Part shown: in pieces, positions 44,312 through 53,557 of the stretch
Numbering within the stretch: the stretch's first letter is position 1
Layout of the letters: every line of letters starts with the position of its first letter
Origin: Asaia lannensis NBRC 102526
GTDB taxonomy: Bacteria; Pseudomonadota; Alphaproteobacteria; Acetobacterales; Acetobacteraceae
Length of the DNA stretch: 64,000 bases
NCBI RefSeq assembly: GCF_024054035.1
Contig: NZ_JAMXQU010000007.1
Location: forward strand, 89,089-153,088
Direction of reading: 5' to 3'
Notes under the pieces: model-generated
Told to the model about the DNA's origin: nothing
What the model saw: the letters and a program-made list of their open reading frames with translations, nothing else
Databases searched by the model: none
Position numbers and translations under genes: made by a program

Positions 44312-45052
44312 ATGTTCAGTCTTGAAGGCAAAACCGCTCTCGTTACCGGCGCGTCTGGCGGTCTGGGTGCCGCTATCGCACGCGCCCTGCATGCGCAGGG
44401 TGCCGAGCTGGTCCTTTCGGGAACGCGTGAGGCCGCTCTGGCCGAGGTGGCAGCAAGCCTTGGCGATCGCGTGCATGTCTGCGCCGCCAATCTTTCTGTC
44501 GCTGCCGAAGCCGATGCCCTTGTGGGCAAGGCAGAGGCGCTGCTGGGCAAGCCGCTCGATATTCTCGTCAACAATGCCGGTCTGACGCGCGATGGCCTGA
44601 TCATCCGCATGAAGGACGAAGACTGGTCGCAGGTCCTGACCGTCGATCTGGAATCGCCTTTCCGCCTGTGTCGTGCAGCGCTCAAGGGCATGCTGCGCCG
44701 TCGTGCAGGACGCATCATCAATATCGCGTCCATCGTGGGCGTGACGGGCAATGGCGGTCAGGCGAACTACTCGGCCGCCAAGGCCGGAATGATCGGCATG
44801 ACCAAATCGCTCGCTCAGGAAGCCGGCTCGCGCGGGGTGACGGTCAATGTCATTGCACCGGGTTTTGTCGAGACGGCCATGACGGCCGTATTGCCGGAAG
44901 CACAGCGCGACAAGCTTCTGGGCTCGATCCCGCTCGGTCGCATGGGCAAGCCCGAAGACATCGCCGCAGCTGCCGTTTATCTGGCCTCGGAAGAGGCTGG
45001 CTGGGTGACCGGCATGACCATGAATGTGAATGGTGGTATGGCGATGCCATAA
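44312..45052 (+). CDS. fabG: 3-oxoacyl-[acyl-carrier-protein] reductase
   Basis: NADPH-dependent reduction of 3-oxoacyl-ACP. A 246-residue SDR protein with cofactor motif TGASGGLG, NNAG in ILVNNAGLTRDGL, the catalytic Ser in INIASIVGVTGN and YSAAKAG (Tyr-x3-Lys). The C-terminal GWVTGMTMNVNGGMAMP is typical. ATG at 44312, 20 bp after fabD, with GTGGAGA upstream. Confidence 0.95.
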   Translation: MFSLEGKTALVTGASGGLGAAIARALHAQGAELVLSGTREAALAEVAASLGDRVHVCAANLSVAAEADALVGKAEALLGKPLDILVNNAGLTRDGLIIRMKDEDWSQVLTVDLESPFRLCRAALKGMLRRRAGRIINIASIVGVTGNGGQANYSAAKAGMIGMTKSLAQEAGSRGVTVNVIAPGFVETAMTAVLPEAQRDKLLGSIPLGRMGKPEDIAAAAVYLASEEAGWVTGMTMNVNGGMAMP

Positions 45053-45066
45053 GGGCATCGGCCCGT

Positions 45067-45092
45067 CTCGCACGCAAAGCTTGGCGTGTGAG
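45067..45092 (+). terminator. Hairpin after fabG
   Basis: Nine-base-pair stem CTCGCACGC / GCGTGTGAG (one G-U) with an eight-base loop, 15 bp after the fabG stop. No T run; probably attenuates reading into acpP, which has its own 200-bp upstream region. Confidence 0.5.
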
Positions 45093-45292
45093 GGTAAACC
45101 ATGCTAAGCGCCCGCTGCTTCGTCCGAAGCGTGGGCATCTTGGCCCGCCGGGGCCCGATCTTCGGTCCGCGATCCTGAGCACTGGCAGTGTATGCCGCCT
45201 CTGGAGTAAAGACGGGGACCGACTGGGTAACCAGACGGATGGTAAACAGTTTCGAACCGCCCGAATGCCGGGCACACAGGAAGCCAGAACAG

Positions 45293-45532
45293 ATGAGCGA
45301 AATCGCCGATAAGGTTAAGAAAATCGTTGTTGAGCATCTCGGCGTTGAAGAGAGCAAGGTAACCCCTGACGCTTCTTTCATCGACGACCTGGGCGCCGAC
45401 AGCCTCGACACGGTTGAGCTGGTCATGGCGTTCGAAGAAGCCTTCAGCGTCGAGATCCCTGAAGATGCCGCCGAGAAGATCGCGACCGTCAAGGACGCCA
45501 TCGACTACATCGAAAAGCAGAAGGCCGCCTGA
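45293..45532 (+). CDS. acpP: Acyl carrier protein (fatty acid synthesis)
   Basis: A 79-residue acidic carrier protein. The phosphopantetheine site is Ser37 in [20 protein letters not shown]. It is the primary ACP for the FAS II enzymes around it and is distinct from the second, diverged ACP at 60094. ATG at 45293; the upstream frame extension is not homologous. Confidence 0.97.
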   Translation: MSEIADKVKKIVVEHLGVEESKVTPDASFIDDLGADSLDTVELVMAFEEAFSVEIPEDAAEKIATVKDAIDYIEKQKAA

Positions 45533-45538
45533 TCCGGC

Positions 45539-45600
45539 TGCATCGGGCATTGTGGCCCGATGCAATGATCTTTCTCCGGCTCCCGTATCTGCGGAGCCGG
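45539..45600 (+). terminator. Tandem hairpins after acpP
   Basis: A perfect ten-base-pair stem TGCATCGGGC / GCCCGATGCA (45539-45564) followed by ATGATCTTTCT, then a second perfect stem CCGGCTCC / GGAGCCGG (45576-45600). Together they probably end or reduce acpP transcription before fabF; acpP is usually expressed far above its neighbours. Confidence 0.65.
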
Positions 45601-45680
45601 GACACACGACGAGATTGACAGCCACTCCTTCATGGCAGCCCGCCAGGAGCTGGCCTTTATGACTGGAGCTTCGTCCGCCC

Positions 45681-46964
45681 ATGATGGCAAACCTGTCGGC
45701 AATGAAAGAAAGACGCGTTGTCGTCACCGGTATGGGGCTTGTCACGCCACTGGCGGTGGGCGTGGAACAGACCTGGCAGCGCCTGATTGCCGGACAGACC
45801 GGTATCGGCCGCATTTCCTGCTTCGACCCGAGCGATCTGCCGGCCCAGGTGGCGGGTGAGGTGCCCGAGGGGCCGACGGCAGAAGGCGGTCTGACGCTTT
45901 CTGACTGGGTTCCGACGAAGGACCAGAAGAAGATGGATCGCTTTATCCATCTTGGCATGGCGGCTGCCATTCAGGCTGTCGAGGATTCGGGCTGGAAGCC
46001 TGAAACCGAAGAGGATCGTTGCGCAACAGGCGTGATGATCGGCTCGGGTATCGGCGGTCTGCAAACCATTTACGACGCCTCGCTGACGGTAGCGAGCGGC
46101 AAGGCCCGTCGCCTTTCGCCGTTCTTCATCCCTTCTGCCCTGATCAACCTGATCTCGGGACATGTCTCGATTCGGTACGGGTTCAAGGGGCCGAACCACT
46201 CCGCCGTTACAGCCTGCGCCACCGGCGTGCATGCCATTGGCGATGCCACGCGCCTCATCATGCTCGGCGATGCCGATGTGATGATCGCAGGCGGCGCCGA
46301 AGCAGCCGTATGTCCGCTGGGCATCGCAGGCTTCTCTTCGGCACGTGCGCTTTCCACCGGCTTCAATGACACGCCCGAAAAAGCCTCGCGTCCCTGGGAC
46401 CGCGATCGCGACGGGTTCGTGATGGGTGAAGGCTCGGGCATCGTGGTGCTTGAGGAATATGAACACGCGAAGGCCCGTGGCGCGAAGATCTACGGCGAGA
46501 TCATCGGCTATGGTCTGTCTGGCGATGCCCATCACATCACCGCGCCGGCCGAAGGGCATGAGGGGGCATTCCGCGCCATGAAGGCGGCCCTGCGCTCTGC
46601 GGGCATTACCCCGGCCGATATCGATTACGTCAATGCGCATGGCACCTCGACCATGGCAGACGACCTCGAACTGGATGCAGTCGAGCGTTTCTTTGGCGAT
46701 GATGCCAAGCGCCTGGCCATGTCCTCCACCAAATCGGCGACGGGTCATCTTCTGGGTGCCGCAGGTTCGGTCGAGGCCATGTTCTCCATGCTGGCTATTC
46801 GCGACAATGTCGCGCCGCCCACGCTGAACCTCGATAACCCGGCGCGTGAGAGCGTGATCGATCGCGTCGCCCACGAGGCGCAGCAGCGCAAGATCAACAT
46901 CGCGCTCTCCAACAGCTTCGGGTTTGGCGGCACGAATGCCAGCCTGATCGTCAAGGGCGTCTGA
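45681..46964 (+). CDS. fabF: 3-oxoacyl-[acyl-carrier-protein] synthase II
   Basis: Elongating condensing enzyme of FAS II. 427 residues from the first ATG, 420 from the ATG at 45702 (MKERRVVVTGMGLVTPL), which is the usual family start. Catalytic Cys in VTACATGVHAIGDA, the two His in NAHGTSTMADDLELDAV and KSATGHLLGAAGSVEAM, and NSFGFGGTNASL at the C-terminus are all present. Confidence 0.96.
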   Translation: MMANLSAMKERRVVVTGMGLVTPLAVGVEQTWQRLIAGQTGIGRISCFDPSDLPAQVAGEVPEGPTAEGGLTLSDWVPTKDQKKMDRFIHLGMAAAIQAVEDSGWKPETEEDRCATGVMIGSGIGGLQTIYDASLTVASGKARRLSPFFIPSALINLISGHVSIRYGFKGPNHSAVTACATGVHAIGDATRLIMLGDADVMIAGGAEAAVCPLGIAGFSSARALSTGFNDTPEKASRPWDRDRDGFVMGEGSGIVVLEEYEHAKARGAKIYGEIIGYGLSGDAHHITAPAEGHEGAFRAMKAALRSAGITPADIDYVNAHGTSTMADDLELDAVERFFGDDAKRLAMSSTKSATGHLLGAAGSVEAMFSMLAIRDNVAPPTLNLDNPARESVIDRVAHEAQQRKINIALSNSFGFGGTNASLIVKGV

Positions 46965-46980
46965 TCTTTCCGGAGCGCGC

Positions 46981-47973
46981 ATGAAGCGTTTTTTTCTCGC
47001 CTTTCTGGCGCTCCTCGTCCTTTGCGGGGCAGGGGCGTCAGCGGAGGTGTGGTTTTACGCGCATCGTCCCGGTCCACTCGAAAAAGCGCTCGATCATGTG
47101 GTGCCGCATGGCAGCACTGCACGTATTGCTCATGATCTCGCCGAAGCGCGTATCATCCCTTCCGGCCCGTTTTCTGAAGTCCATTTTCGTCTGATCGCCC
47201 GTCTAACGGCCGGACAGGGCGCGCTTCATGCTGCTGAGCTCAACTTTCCGGCCCAGGCAAGCGTGCTCGACGTTCTGCATGTGCTGCGTCATGCTGCACC
47301 CGTCAGGCATTATCTGACCATCCCCGAGGGCCTTACCGCGCGTCAGATCGCCCAGATGATCGCGCAGGATACAATGCTGACGGGTGATGTACCGCCCTTT
47401 GCAGAAGGTACCCTGCTTCCACAGACGATTGCTTTCGAGCGTGGTGCCCCGCGCGCGCAGATCGTGCATCGTCTGGAGGATCTGATGAGGGAAACTCTTG
47501 CCCGCGTCTGGGCTGGACGTGTGCCGGATCCTTCGATCACCTCGCCTGAACAACTGCTCGTCCTGGCCTCTATCGTCGAGCGTGAAACCGGCAACAGCGC
47601 TGAACGCCCCGAGGTGGCGCGTGTGTTCCTGAACCGTCTGGCTCAAGGCATGAAGCTGCAATCCGATCCCACCGCGATTTACGATCTCAGTGAGGGGATG
47701 GGAGCGATCGATCACGGGATCACGCATGACGAGCTGCATAGGGCCGGTCCCCATAATACCTATGTGATCGACGGTCTGCCGCCATCGCCCATCTGTTCAC
47801 CGGGTCTGGCTGCGCTCGACGCTGTGGCTCACCCCGCCAGCGGAGACATGCTCTATTTCGTGGCGGATGGGCATGGCGCACACGGTTTCTCGCACGATCT
47901 GCGTGAACATAACCGTCGCGTAGAGACCTTGCGTAGCCTCAAGGCATCGAAGACACCAGCGAAGAAGCCCTGA
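46981..47973 (+). CDS. mltG: Endolytic murein transglycosylase MltG
   Basis: Cuts nascent glycan strands and sets glycan length. A 330-residue protein with one N-terminal membrane helix (FFLAFLALLVLCGAGASAEVWF), a LysM-like region (about 85-125; LTIPEGLTARQIAQMIAQD) and the YceG catalytic domain. The catalytic Glu is in VLASIVERETGNSAERPEVARVF near residue 200, with LQSDPTAIYDL and NTYVIDGLPPSPICSPG after it. Starts 17 bp after fabF, the usual order. Confidence 0.94.
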   Translation: MKRFFLAFLALLVLCGAGASAEVWFYAHRPGPLEKALDHVVPHGSTARIAHDLAEARIIPSGPFSEVHFRLIARLTAGQGALHAAELNFPAQASVLDVLHVLRHAAPVRHYLTIPEGLTARQIAQMIAQDTMLTGDVPPFAEGTLLPQTIAFERGAPRAQIVHRLEDLMRETLARVWAGRVPDPSITSPEQLLVLASIVERETGNSAERPEVARVFLNRLAQGMKLQSDPTAIYDLSEGMGAIDHGITHDELHRAGPHNTYVIDGLPPSPICSPGLAALDAVAHPASGDMLYFVADGHGAHGFSHDLREHNRRVETLRSLKASKTPAKKP

Positions 47974-48128
47974 CAACCGGCTGTATCGCTGAGATCGCTT
48001 ATCGCGTTGGCCGACGGGCAGCGGAGAGAGCGACGCTCATAACCGTTTTCGTTGAGTTCGAAATCCTCATGCAACGACGCTGACTGGATTGGCTCGGATA
48101 AAAGATCGGTTGGTCTGCGTGGAAATAC

Positions 48129-48162
48129 CTGCATCCGATGCATTGTATTGCGCCGGATGCAG
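48129..48162 (-). terminator. Hairpin downstream of the SYLF gene
   Basis: Nine-base-pair perfect stem CTGCATCCG / CGGATGCAG with a 16-base loop, 23 bp past the SYLF stop codon in the region convergent with mltG. No T run. Confidence 0.4.
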
Positions 48163-48184
48163 ATTCGGCCCCTGCGGAGACGTC

Positions 48185-49057
48185 TTATTTGGGTGCGGAG
48201 AGCGACTCGCTTTTGATCGCGCCGTGGCTCTGGCTCGAATAGGATTTGCTGCTGTCGTAATTGGATGGATAGGGGCTGTTACCCACCGCGCCGCCCGATG
48301 CCGATGCAGCGCCCGATGCGGCGGACGCCGTCGAAGCTCCTGTCACGCCCTGCGTTGCAGCCCCCTGCTGCTGCACAACCTGCATCAGGACGCGTCGCAG
48401 CGGATCGGCACCCGTGTTGTTCACGCGCATCGAGATGACGATATCCTCGGGCCCGACAGGCTGGTTGTAGAAAGCCCGGTTCGATCCGCTATCAACGGTC
48501 AGTTTGGAGCCGCCGAGCGATGCCCCGGCGAAAAGACCGGAGGATTTCTGCAGGGCCAGAATATCGGTATTAGTGGCCCCTGCGGAACCGCTTTCAATGC
48601 CACTGCCCATATTGGCGAACGAAGCCGACGCGCCGGCGCTGAATTTGAACTGGCTGTCGAGCAGGGCCTGCAGGCCACGATCGGACATCACGAAGAACAT
48701 CAGCTCAGAGCTTTCCACGCCGAGCTGAATACCCATGGAGGCTGAACTCAGCGTGTAGAATGCGGGGTCGGACCAGGAGCCTCGGGCATCGCGCGACAGG
48801 AGCAGACAGCCGCCGCCCGCCCCGCCGAAAACAATCGACATCCGAAATACCGACGGGCAGACCATTACGGCACGTGCCTTGGCCAGATAACGCTGGGCGC
48901 GCGAATTGGGGTTCGTGCCCTGAAAGATATCCTGAACCGCCAGCGTTGCCCGGTCGATCAGGGCCTGCTGTTTTGTCGCGGCCGTGGCAGGCAGGGCCGT
49001 CAACCCTGTCGCCAGCAGAACCGTCGAGGCGATGAGTCGGCAGGGAAAAGAAACCAT
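48185..49057 (-). CDS. SYLF-domain (Ysc84-like) lipid-binding protein
   Basis: A 290-residue exported protein: signal peptide (LIASTVLLATGLTALPATAATK), then a SYLF domain (about 35-215) with AKARAVMVCPSVFRMSIVFGGAGG, SWSDPAFYTLSSASMGIQLGVE, LMFFVMSDRGLQALLDSQFKFSAGASA and DILALQKSSGLFAGASLGGSKLTVD. The C-terminal about 70 residues are Ala/Ser/Gly-rich. SYLF proteins bind phosphoinositides in eukaryotes; bacterial roles are open. Its place beside an inositol-phosphatase-family gene is suggestive but may be chance. Confidence 0.85.
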   Translation of the reverse strand: MVSFPCRLIASTVLLATGLTALPATAATKQQALIDRATLAVQDIFQGTNPNSRAQRYLAKARAVMVCPSVFRMSIVFGGAGGGCLLLSRDARGSWSDPAFYTLSSASMGIQLGVESSELMFFVMSDRGLQALLDSQFKFSAGASASFANMGSGIESGSAGATNTDILALQKSSGLFAGASLGGSKLTVDSGSNRAFYNQPVGPEDIVISMRVNNTGADPLRRVLMQVVQQQGAATQGVTGASTASAASGAASASGGAVGNSPYPSNYDSSKSYSSQSHGAIKSESLSAPK

Positions 49058-49149
49058 GGAAAAGGGGCCTCGTATCTGAAACCGGTAGGGCGTTCAGCCC
49101 TGACGGCAAATTATGGCGTGAGAATGGTCGGTCCGGGAATGCAGACAGG

Positions 49150-49959
49150 TCAGAGCAGCTTCATCCCTGCCGCACCGGCGATCGGCCCGGCCACGCCGGG
49201 TGCCGTTGCGAGTATGGGGGCCGCTCCTGTGAGGCCACCATCGCGCAGGAAGGGCGAGACGCGTGCGCCGCTCTCGTGAAGCAGTACGAGAGCCGCCGCA
49301 ACGTCCCAGAGATTGATCGCGATTTCCAGATAGCCGTCGCATCGACCTGATGCCACATCGGCCAGAGCAAGAGCGCCGCAGGCCCCCGTACGCGGCGCAA
49401 TGCCGAGCTCGAGAAAAGCCTTGGCCCTTGAGGCATAGGTTTCGGGAGAGACCTTGTTGCTCCAGCCCATCTCGACCATGGCGCTTGCCGTATCCGTTAC
49501 AGGTGAGGCCTTGATCGGCTTGCCGTTCAGCCAGGCCCCCACACCGCGCTGGGCCGTATAGACCTCGTCCAGGGCCGGGGCATTGATGACACCCGCGACC
49601 GGTATGTCGCCATCCATCAGGCCGAGCGAAACGCACCAGCGTTCGCGTCCTCTGGCAAAATTCGATGTCCCGTCGATCGGGTCGATCACCCAGGTCAGGC
49701 CGCCCTGTCTCTGGCGTCCGCCTTCCTCTCCCATGAAGCCATCTTCGGGGAAAAGCGCTTCCAGCCTTCGGGAGACGAGCGACTCGACAGCAGTATCGGC
49801 TTCGGTCACATAGTCCTGCATGCCCTTGGTGGTTCCGATCGGTCCGCCCGGTGGCGGGCGCATGGCCATCGCCAGGGCAGCGGCGTCGGCGACGACGGAT
49901 CGGGCGACTTCAAGGCGCTGGGCGATGAGACGCTGTTTCGTCGTTGCGTGATCGGTCAT
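49150..49959 (-). CDS. Inositol monophosphatase family protein
   Basis: A 269-residue Mg-dependent phosphatase of the IMPase/CysQ/HisN superfamily. Metal-binding motifs GEEGG (near residue 79), WVIDPIDGTSNFARG and LWDVAAALVLLHESGARVS are complete. Substrate cannot be told from motifs; inositol-1-phosphate, histidinol phosphate and PAP are candidates. ATG at 49959; the longer frame to 50127 enters mmcB. Downstream of mmcB by 11 bp in the same direction. Confidence 0.9.
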   Translation of the reverse strand: MTDHATTKQRLIAQRLEVARSVVADAAALAMAMRPPPGGPIGTTKGMQDYVTEADTAVESLVSRRLEALFPEDGFMGEEGGRQRQGGLTWVIDPIDGTSNFARGRERWCVSLGLMDGDIPVAGVINAPALDEVYTAQRGVGAWLNGKPIKASPVTDTASAMVEMGWSNKVSPETYASRAKAFLELGIAPRTGACGALALADVASGRCDGYLEIAINLWDVAAALVLLHESGARVSPFLRDGGLTGAAPILATAPGVAGPIAGAAGMKLL

Positions 49960-49970
49960 GCAGGCACTCC

Positions 49971-50540
49971 TTATTCGACACGTCTTGCCGCACGAAGAGA
50001 CGCCGTCATGGCGGGATCCTCCAGAGCCATGAGACGCAGCGCGGCAGTCTGGCCGAAAAGCTGCATCAGGGTCTTTCTGCGGGCCGCTGCCAGTCTGGCG
50101 AGCGGACTTTCGCGGATCATGGCACATTCCGGCAGGATGGTTGAGGGACTTTCGGGCAGATGCACGATGAAGAGGCCGACATCGTCAGGGATCAGCGCGC
50201 GCGGGAAAGACTGATCGACTGCAAAATAGAGCCTGTCGCACCAGGCGCGATACTCGGGCCATTTTCGATCCGTCAGGAAATCCCTCGGCCCGGATTTGAT
50301 TTCTATGCAATGCAGCATGCCATCGGGTGTGAGCGCCATGATGTCGGCACGCCTGCCTGCGGCGGGCAGGGAAAACTCGTTGACACAGGCCCAGCGCATC
50401 GTCCGGCACAGACCGAGAATGCCACGACGTATTGCAAACTGGGTTTCGGGCAAGGAGAGCGCAGTTGCTCCCGAAAGAGGAGCGTCCGCTTCGTTATGGG
50501 CGCAGTTTTCGATGGAGGCGGGGGTTTGCGCGTCACTCAC
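49971..50540 (-). CDS. mmcB: MmcB family DNA repair protein
   Basis: A 189-residue protein of the alphaproteobacterial MmcB family, linked in Caulobacter to DNA damage repair. The nuclease-like core is visible as RRADIMALTPDGMLHCIEIKSGPRDFLTDRKWPEYRAWCDRLYFAVD, with D...ExK spacing of PD-(D/E)xK enzymes. No SOS box of the GTTC-N7-GTTC type was seen in the short upstream gap. Confidence 0.88.
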   Translation of the reverse strand: MSDAQTPASIENCAHNEADAPLSGATALSLPETQFAIRRGILGLCRTMRWACVNEFSLPAAGRRADIMALTPDGMLHCIEIKSGPRDFLTDRKWPEYRAWCDRLYFAVDQSFPRALIPDDVGLFIVHLPESPSTILPECAMIRESPLARLAAARRKTLMQLFGQTAALRLMALEDPAMTASLRAARRVE

Positions 50541-50589
50541 TTGCCATTACTCATAATCGACACTGCTTTCCCGGTTTCTGGAGATAGGT

Positions 50590-50916
50590 TTGCCTGAACA
50601 ACGCGAGACATCGGACAGGGTTATGAATTTCATCGGCTGGGCGCGTCGTGAAAAAGCCCTGAGCTGCGCCATTATCGGCATCGTGCTTTTTCTTGTCGGT
50701 TATTTTGGGGGTCATATCGATGAGCGGTTGCATTTCGCTCTCGATATTCTGGCATTCCTGGCCTTTGGCGCGGCGGCCCTGCTCGAAAAACAGTCGGCGC
50801 CACGTATGGTATGGATATTGCTGCTAGTTGCGACCGTCGTTTTTGCGCAGATGGATTTCAAATTTTCGGGGCAGCTCACGCAGCCGCGTTCAGAGAGTAC
50901 TTTCGAGGCGCGCTAG
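50590..50916 (+). CDS. Small membrane protein of unknown function
   Basis: A 108-residue protein with three hydrophobic segments (SCAIIGIVLFLVGYFGG, LHFALDILAFLAFGAAALL, MVWILLLVATVVFAQ). TTG start at 50590 has GGAG six bases upstream; the ATG at 50623 is an alternative. It is divergent from mmcB and its 3' end overlaps the end of the convergent glycosyltransferase gene by 27 bp. Family not recognised. Confidence 0.65.
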   Translation: MPEQRETSDRVMNFIGWARREKALSCAIIGIVLFLVGYFGGHIDERLHFALDILAFLAFGAAALLEKQSAPRMVWILLLVATVVFAQMDFKFSGQLTQPRSESTFEAR

Positions 50917-51963
50917 AATCTCGCTCCCGCGCCTGTCGAAGCTTTGGGCGTCGAAGCGGGAGAGAACGCGCTCGCGCCCGGTTTGGCCCATTGCTGCCAG
51001 AAGGGAAGGATCGCGCAGCAGATCGGCCAGTGCCAGTGCCAGTGCTTCGGGATCGTTGGGCGGGACGATACGACCGCAGGATTGTGTGATCGTATGAGGC
51101 AGCTCACCTGCTTCCGAGGCAATGACGGGCACCCCGCAGAGCAGTGCCTCATGGGCGGCAAGACACAGCCCTTCCCAGTGCGAAGGCTGCACATAGATCT
51201 GCAATGTCGAGAGAAACTGCCTGGGGTCGGCGTTATATCCGTCGAGGATGATGGGCAGGTTGTCGCGCGCGATCATCGCTGCCAGACGGTCGCGCTCCTC
51301 GCCTTCGCCAGCGATATGCACTTCGAAAGCAGGCAGATGCTCGATATTGCGCAGCAGGGCGATGGCCGCACAGAGCACATCGTATCCCTTGACCGGATGC
51401 AGACGCCCCAGAGATCCGATTCTGACAGGTGCTGCCTCGGTCCAGGGCAGGGCGACCGGAAAATCGTTGGTAGCCCTGAATATGGGCCAGCACGTCAGTT
51501 TATCTGCCGGGAGGCCGAGCTTGCGCTCGGTTTCGTGCTCGACGCAGGTCGAATCGGCAATCCACAGACGTGACAGGCCGCGCATAAGGCGCAAAAGCCG
51601 TGCATTCGCCGGTTTGAGACGCGCGGAGTGCTGCCAGCTTACAACAGGGATGCGACGTCTCAGCCCGACAAGCTGACCAAGCAGTGTGGCCCGTGTGAGC
51701 GAGGTCCAGATCAGATCCGGCTTCTGTTCACGAATTTCCCGGTTCAGCCATGACAGGGCGGCGAGATGGTCCTTGCGGCCGCCTTCACGCACATGAACCG
51801 TAAGGCCCGACTGAAGCATGGGCTTGATGGCACGGCCGTCGCGACGCGTCAGTGCGAGAACGATGACCTCGTGCCCGTTGTCGCGCATGACCTGCGTGAT
51901 GGCGGGCACGGGCAGAGCCGCGCCACCGCCCTCGACCGAGTTGATCACATAGGCAATTTTCAT
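50890..51963 (-). CDS. GT4 family glycosyltransferase
   Basis: A 357-residue GT-B-fold glycosyltransferase. N-terminal acceptor domain begins KIAYVINSVEGGGAALPVPAI. The donor domain has IGSLGRLHPVKGYDVL, the GEGEERDRL helix and the EX7E-like motif in PSHWEGLCLAAHEALLCGVPVIAS. It is the last gene of a six-gene coupled operon (ATGA overlap with the nucleotidyltransferase gene). Given its neighbours it may glycosylate a ceramide-type lipid; surface polysaccharide or LPS is the alternative. Confidence 0.85.
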   Translation of the reverse strand: MKIAYVINSVEGGGAALPVPAITQVMRDNGHEVIVLALTRRDGRAIKPMLQSGLTVHVREGGRKDHLAALSWLNREIREQKPDLIWTSLTRATLLGQLVGLRRRIPVVSWQHSARLKPANARLLRLMRGLSRLWIADSTCVEHETERKLGLPADKLTCWPIFRATNDFPVALPWTEAAPVRIGSLGRLHPVKGYDVLCAAIALLRNIEHLPAFEVHIAGEGEERDRLAAMIARDNLPIILDGYNADPRQFLSTLQIYVQPSHWEGLCLAAHEALLCGVPVIASEAGELPHTITQSCGRIVPPNDPEALALALADLLRDPSLLAAMGQTGRERVLSRFDAQSFDRRGSEILARLESTL

Positions 51964-52733
51964 GCGGCGTCAGCCAGGAGCATCTCGACCAGAGCAAGGT
52001 CCTGCGGCTTGTCCACATCCACGGCCGCGCGGCCGTCCTCAACTGTCAGGAGTGCGACCTTTGCCCCTGTCAGGGCTTCGATGCGATCGATCAGCGCCTT
52101 GCTGGTCAGGCGTTTGCAAAGCGCACGTAGCAGAATGCCGATCCCGAGCGTACGGGCCATACGAAGCGGGTGTTTGCGATCGCGCTCCAGCGTCTGCCAC
52201 AGCGTAATTACCGCGCGCGCCTTGTCGGTGCGGAGCAGGAACAGGTTGCAGCCTGAAAATTCCATGTCACGCAGGGGAATATAGGTCCGGCGTGTGGGGG
52301 GGACGTCGCGTTCGATCGTTTCCCTCAGCGCGACACCAACAGCCAGATCGCATCCCGCCTTATCGGCGCGCGCCATGAAATCGACGATCCAGTCTGAATT
52401 CAGCAGGGGATGATCGGCAGTGGTCACGAGGAGAGGCGTGCCAAGGCGTTCGAGTGCCAGTGCAACACTGCCGCTCGGGCCGCTGGCCGTGGGCAGGCAG
52501 CTGAAATCCTGCGCGAGCAGAGCCAGTGCATCGGGCGTCTCGATACTGACATAGCGCGTACCCAGTCCGGGTGTGCGCGCCAGCGTGGCCAGCACATGCT
52601 CGATCATCGGCTTGCCCGCTACGGGCAGGAGAGCCTTGTGAGCGACACGCCCCAGACGGGCAAGCGGGTCCTGTGCGCCGTCGCGCGAGCCCGCCAAAAT
52701 CAGGACGAGACAGTCGGTCGAGCGAGATGTCAC
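51960..52733 (-). CDS. MobA-like nucleotidyltransferase
   Basis: About 257 residues with the GT-A-like NTP-transferase fold: CLVLILAGSRDG at the N-terminus, KALLPVAGKPMIEHVLATL, and the metal-site region LLVTTADHPLLNSDWI. The substrate is unknown. GTG at 52733 overlaps the hydroxylase stop as GTGA and is preferred to the frame beginning at 52805. Similar genes occur in alphaproteobacterial sphingolipid head-group loci; here a role in making an activated head-group precursor is an inference from context. Confidence 0.78.
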   Translation of the reverse strand: MTSRSTDCLVLILAGSRDGAQDPLARLGRVAHKALLPVAGKPMIEHVLATLARTPGLGTRYVSIETPDALALLAQDFSCLPTASGPSGSVALALERLGTPLLVTTADHPLLNSDWIVDFMARADKAGCDLAVGVALRETIERDVPPTRRTYIPLRDMEFSGCNLFLLRTDKARAVITLWQTLERDRKHPLRMARTLGIGILLRALCKRLTSKALIDRIEALTGAKVALLTVEDGRAAVDVDKPQDLALVEMLLADAA

Positions 52734-53557
52734 GGAGCGGCGCTGCCCCGTTTGGCCCCGTCGGGGCGCTGCTTGGGTGGGGCCCCTGTGCGCTTCATCA
52801 CCCACGGATAGCGCTGGGCCTCTTCCAGATCGTAGCCGAGGTCGAACACATGTGCGCTGCGCGGACGGGCACGGGCATCGCGATAGAAGCTGCCGAACAG
52901 GCGATCTGCAGCATAATTCGTGATTCCGTAATTGCCGTCTTCGTCATGGAAGTGATGCAGGACGTGCAGCTGCTTGATTTTGGCCACCCATGCCCAGCGC
53001 GGCTTGTAAGCCAGATGCTGGATGCAGTGGAAAAACTCGTAGATGCAGGTCATGACCAGCCCGGTCGACAGGGCGGCGAAAGCCGTGCTCGCTCCGCCAA
53101 TGGCCCAGCCGATGGGCATGACGATAATGGCGATGGTGGGCAAAGTGTTGAGCGGCGAGCCGAACAGCACGTCGAGAAGATGCGGGTCCTGATGATGATC
53201 GAAATGGACGCGCTTCCACAGCGACGCCGTTACCGGATTGCGATACAGCCAGCGCCCATGAAGAATGAAGCGATGGATTGCATACCAGGCGAACGGGTAG
53301 ATCGCGACAACCAGAACGATCGTCAGAAGGGTGGGGCCGAGCTGTGGCCCCAGATAGATCGCAACCCCGGCCGAAACGAGGATGAGCGCGAAATAGAAAA
53401 GAATGGTCGGGTAGGTGAGGTATGCCATCCAAAGATGGGGCAGGCTCATCTTGCCCAGATCGAAACTTCTACCGGTACGGAGGGAGCCCTGGTTTTTCCG
53501 GGCGTTCCAGAAGGCGCGCCAGAAGCCTTCCGAGTGTTCAGAATTGAACGTACTCAT
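52730..53557 (-). CDS. Fatty acid hydroxylase superfamily protein (probable sphingolipid hydroxylase)
   Basis: A 275-residue membrane di-iron hydroxylase. The His clusters are HRFILH (95-100), HFDHH (118-122), HCIQH (177-181) and HVLHHFH (198-204), with four to five hydrophobic helices between. This is the sterol desaturase/fatty acid hydroxylase superfamily. Acetic acid bacteria are reported to contain dihydroceramides with a 2-hydroxy acyl chain, and the neighbouring serine palmitoyltransferase locus makes a fatty-acid or sphingoid-base hydroxylase the natural reading; carotenoid or other substrates are alternatives. ATG at 53557 overlaps the lptG stop (ATGA); the long frame to 54034 is antisense noise. 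Confidence 0.85.
   Translation of the reverse strand: MSTFNSEHSEGFWRAFWNARKNQGSLRTGRSFDLGKMSLPHLWMAYLTYPTILFYFALILVSAGVAIYLGPQLGPTLLTIVLVVAIYPFAWYAIHRFILHGRWLYRNPVTASLWKRVHFDHHQDPHLLDVLFGSPLNTLPTIAIIVMPIGWAIGGASTAFAALSTGLVMTCIYEFFHCIQHLAYKPRWAWVAKIKQLHVLHHFHDEDGNYGITNYAADRLFGSFYRDARARPRSAHVFDLGYDLEEAQRYPWVMKRTGAPPKQRPDGAKRGSAAP

Noticed and set aside
45657..46982. 441-codon minus-strand open frame antisense to fabF
   Set aside because: fabF carries all catalytic residues on the plus strand; the antisense frame is a composition artefact.
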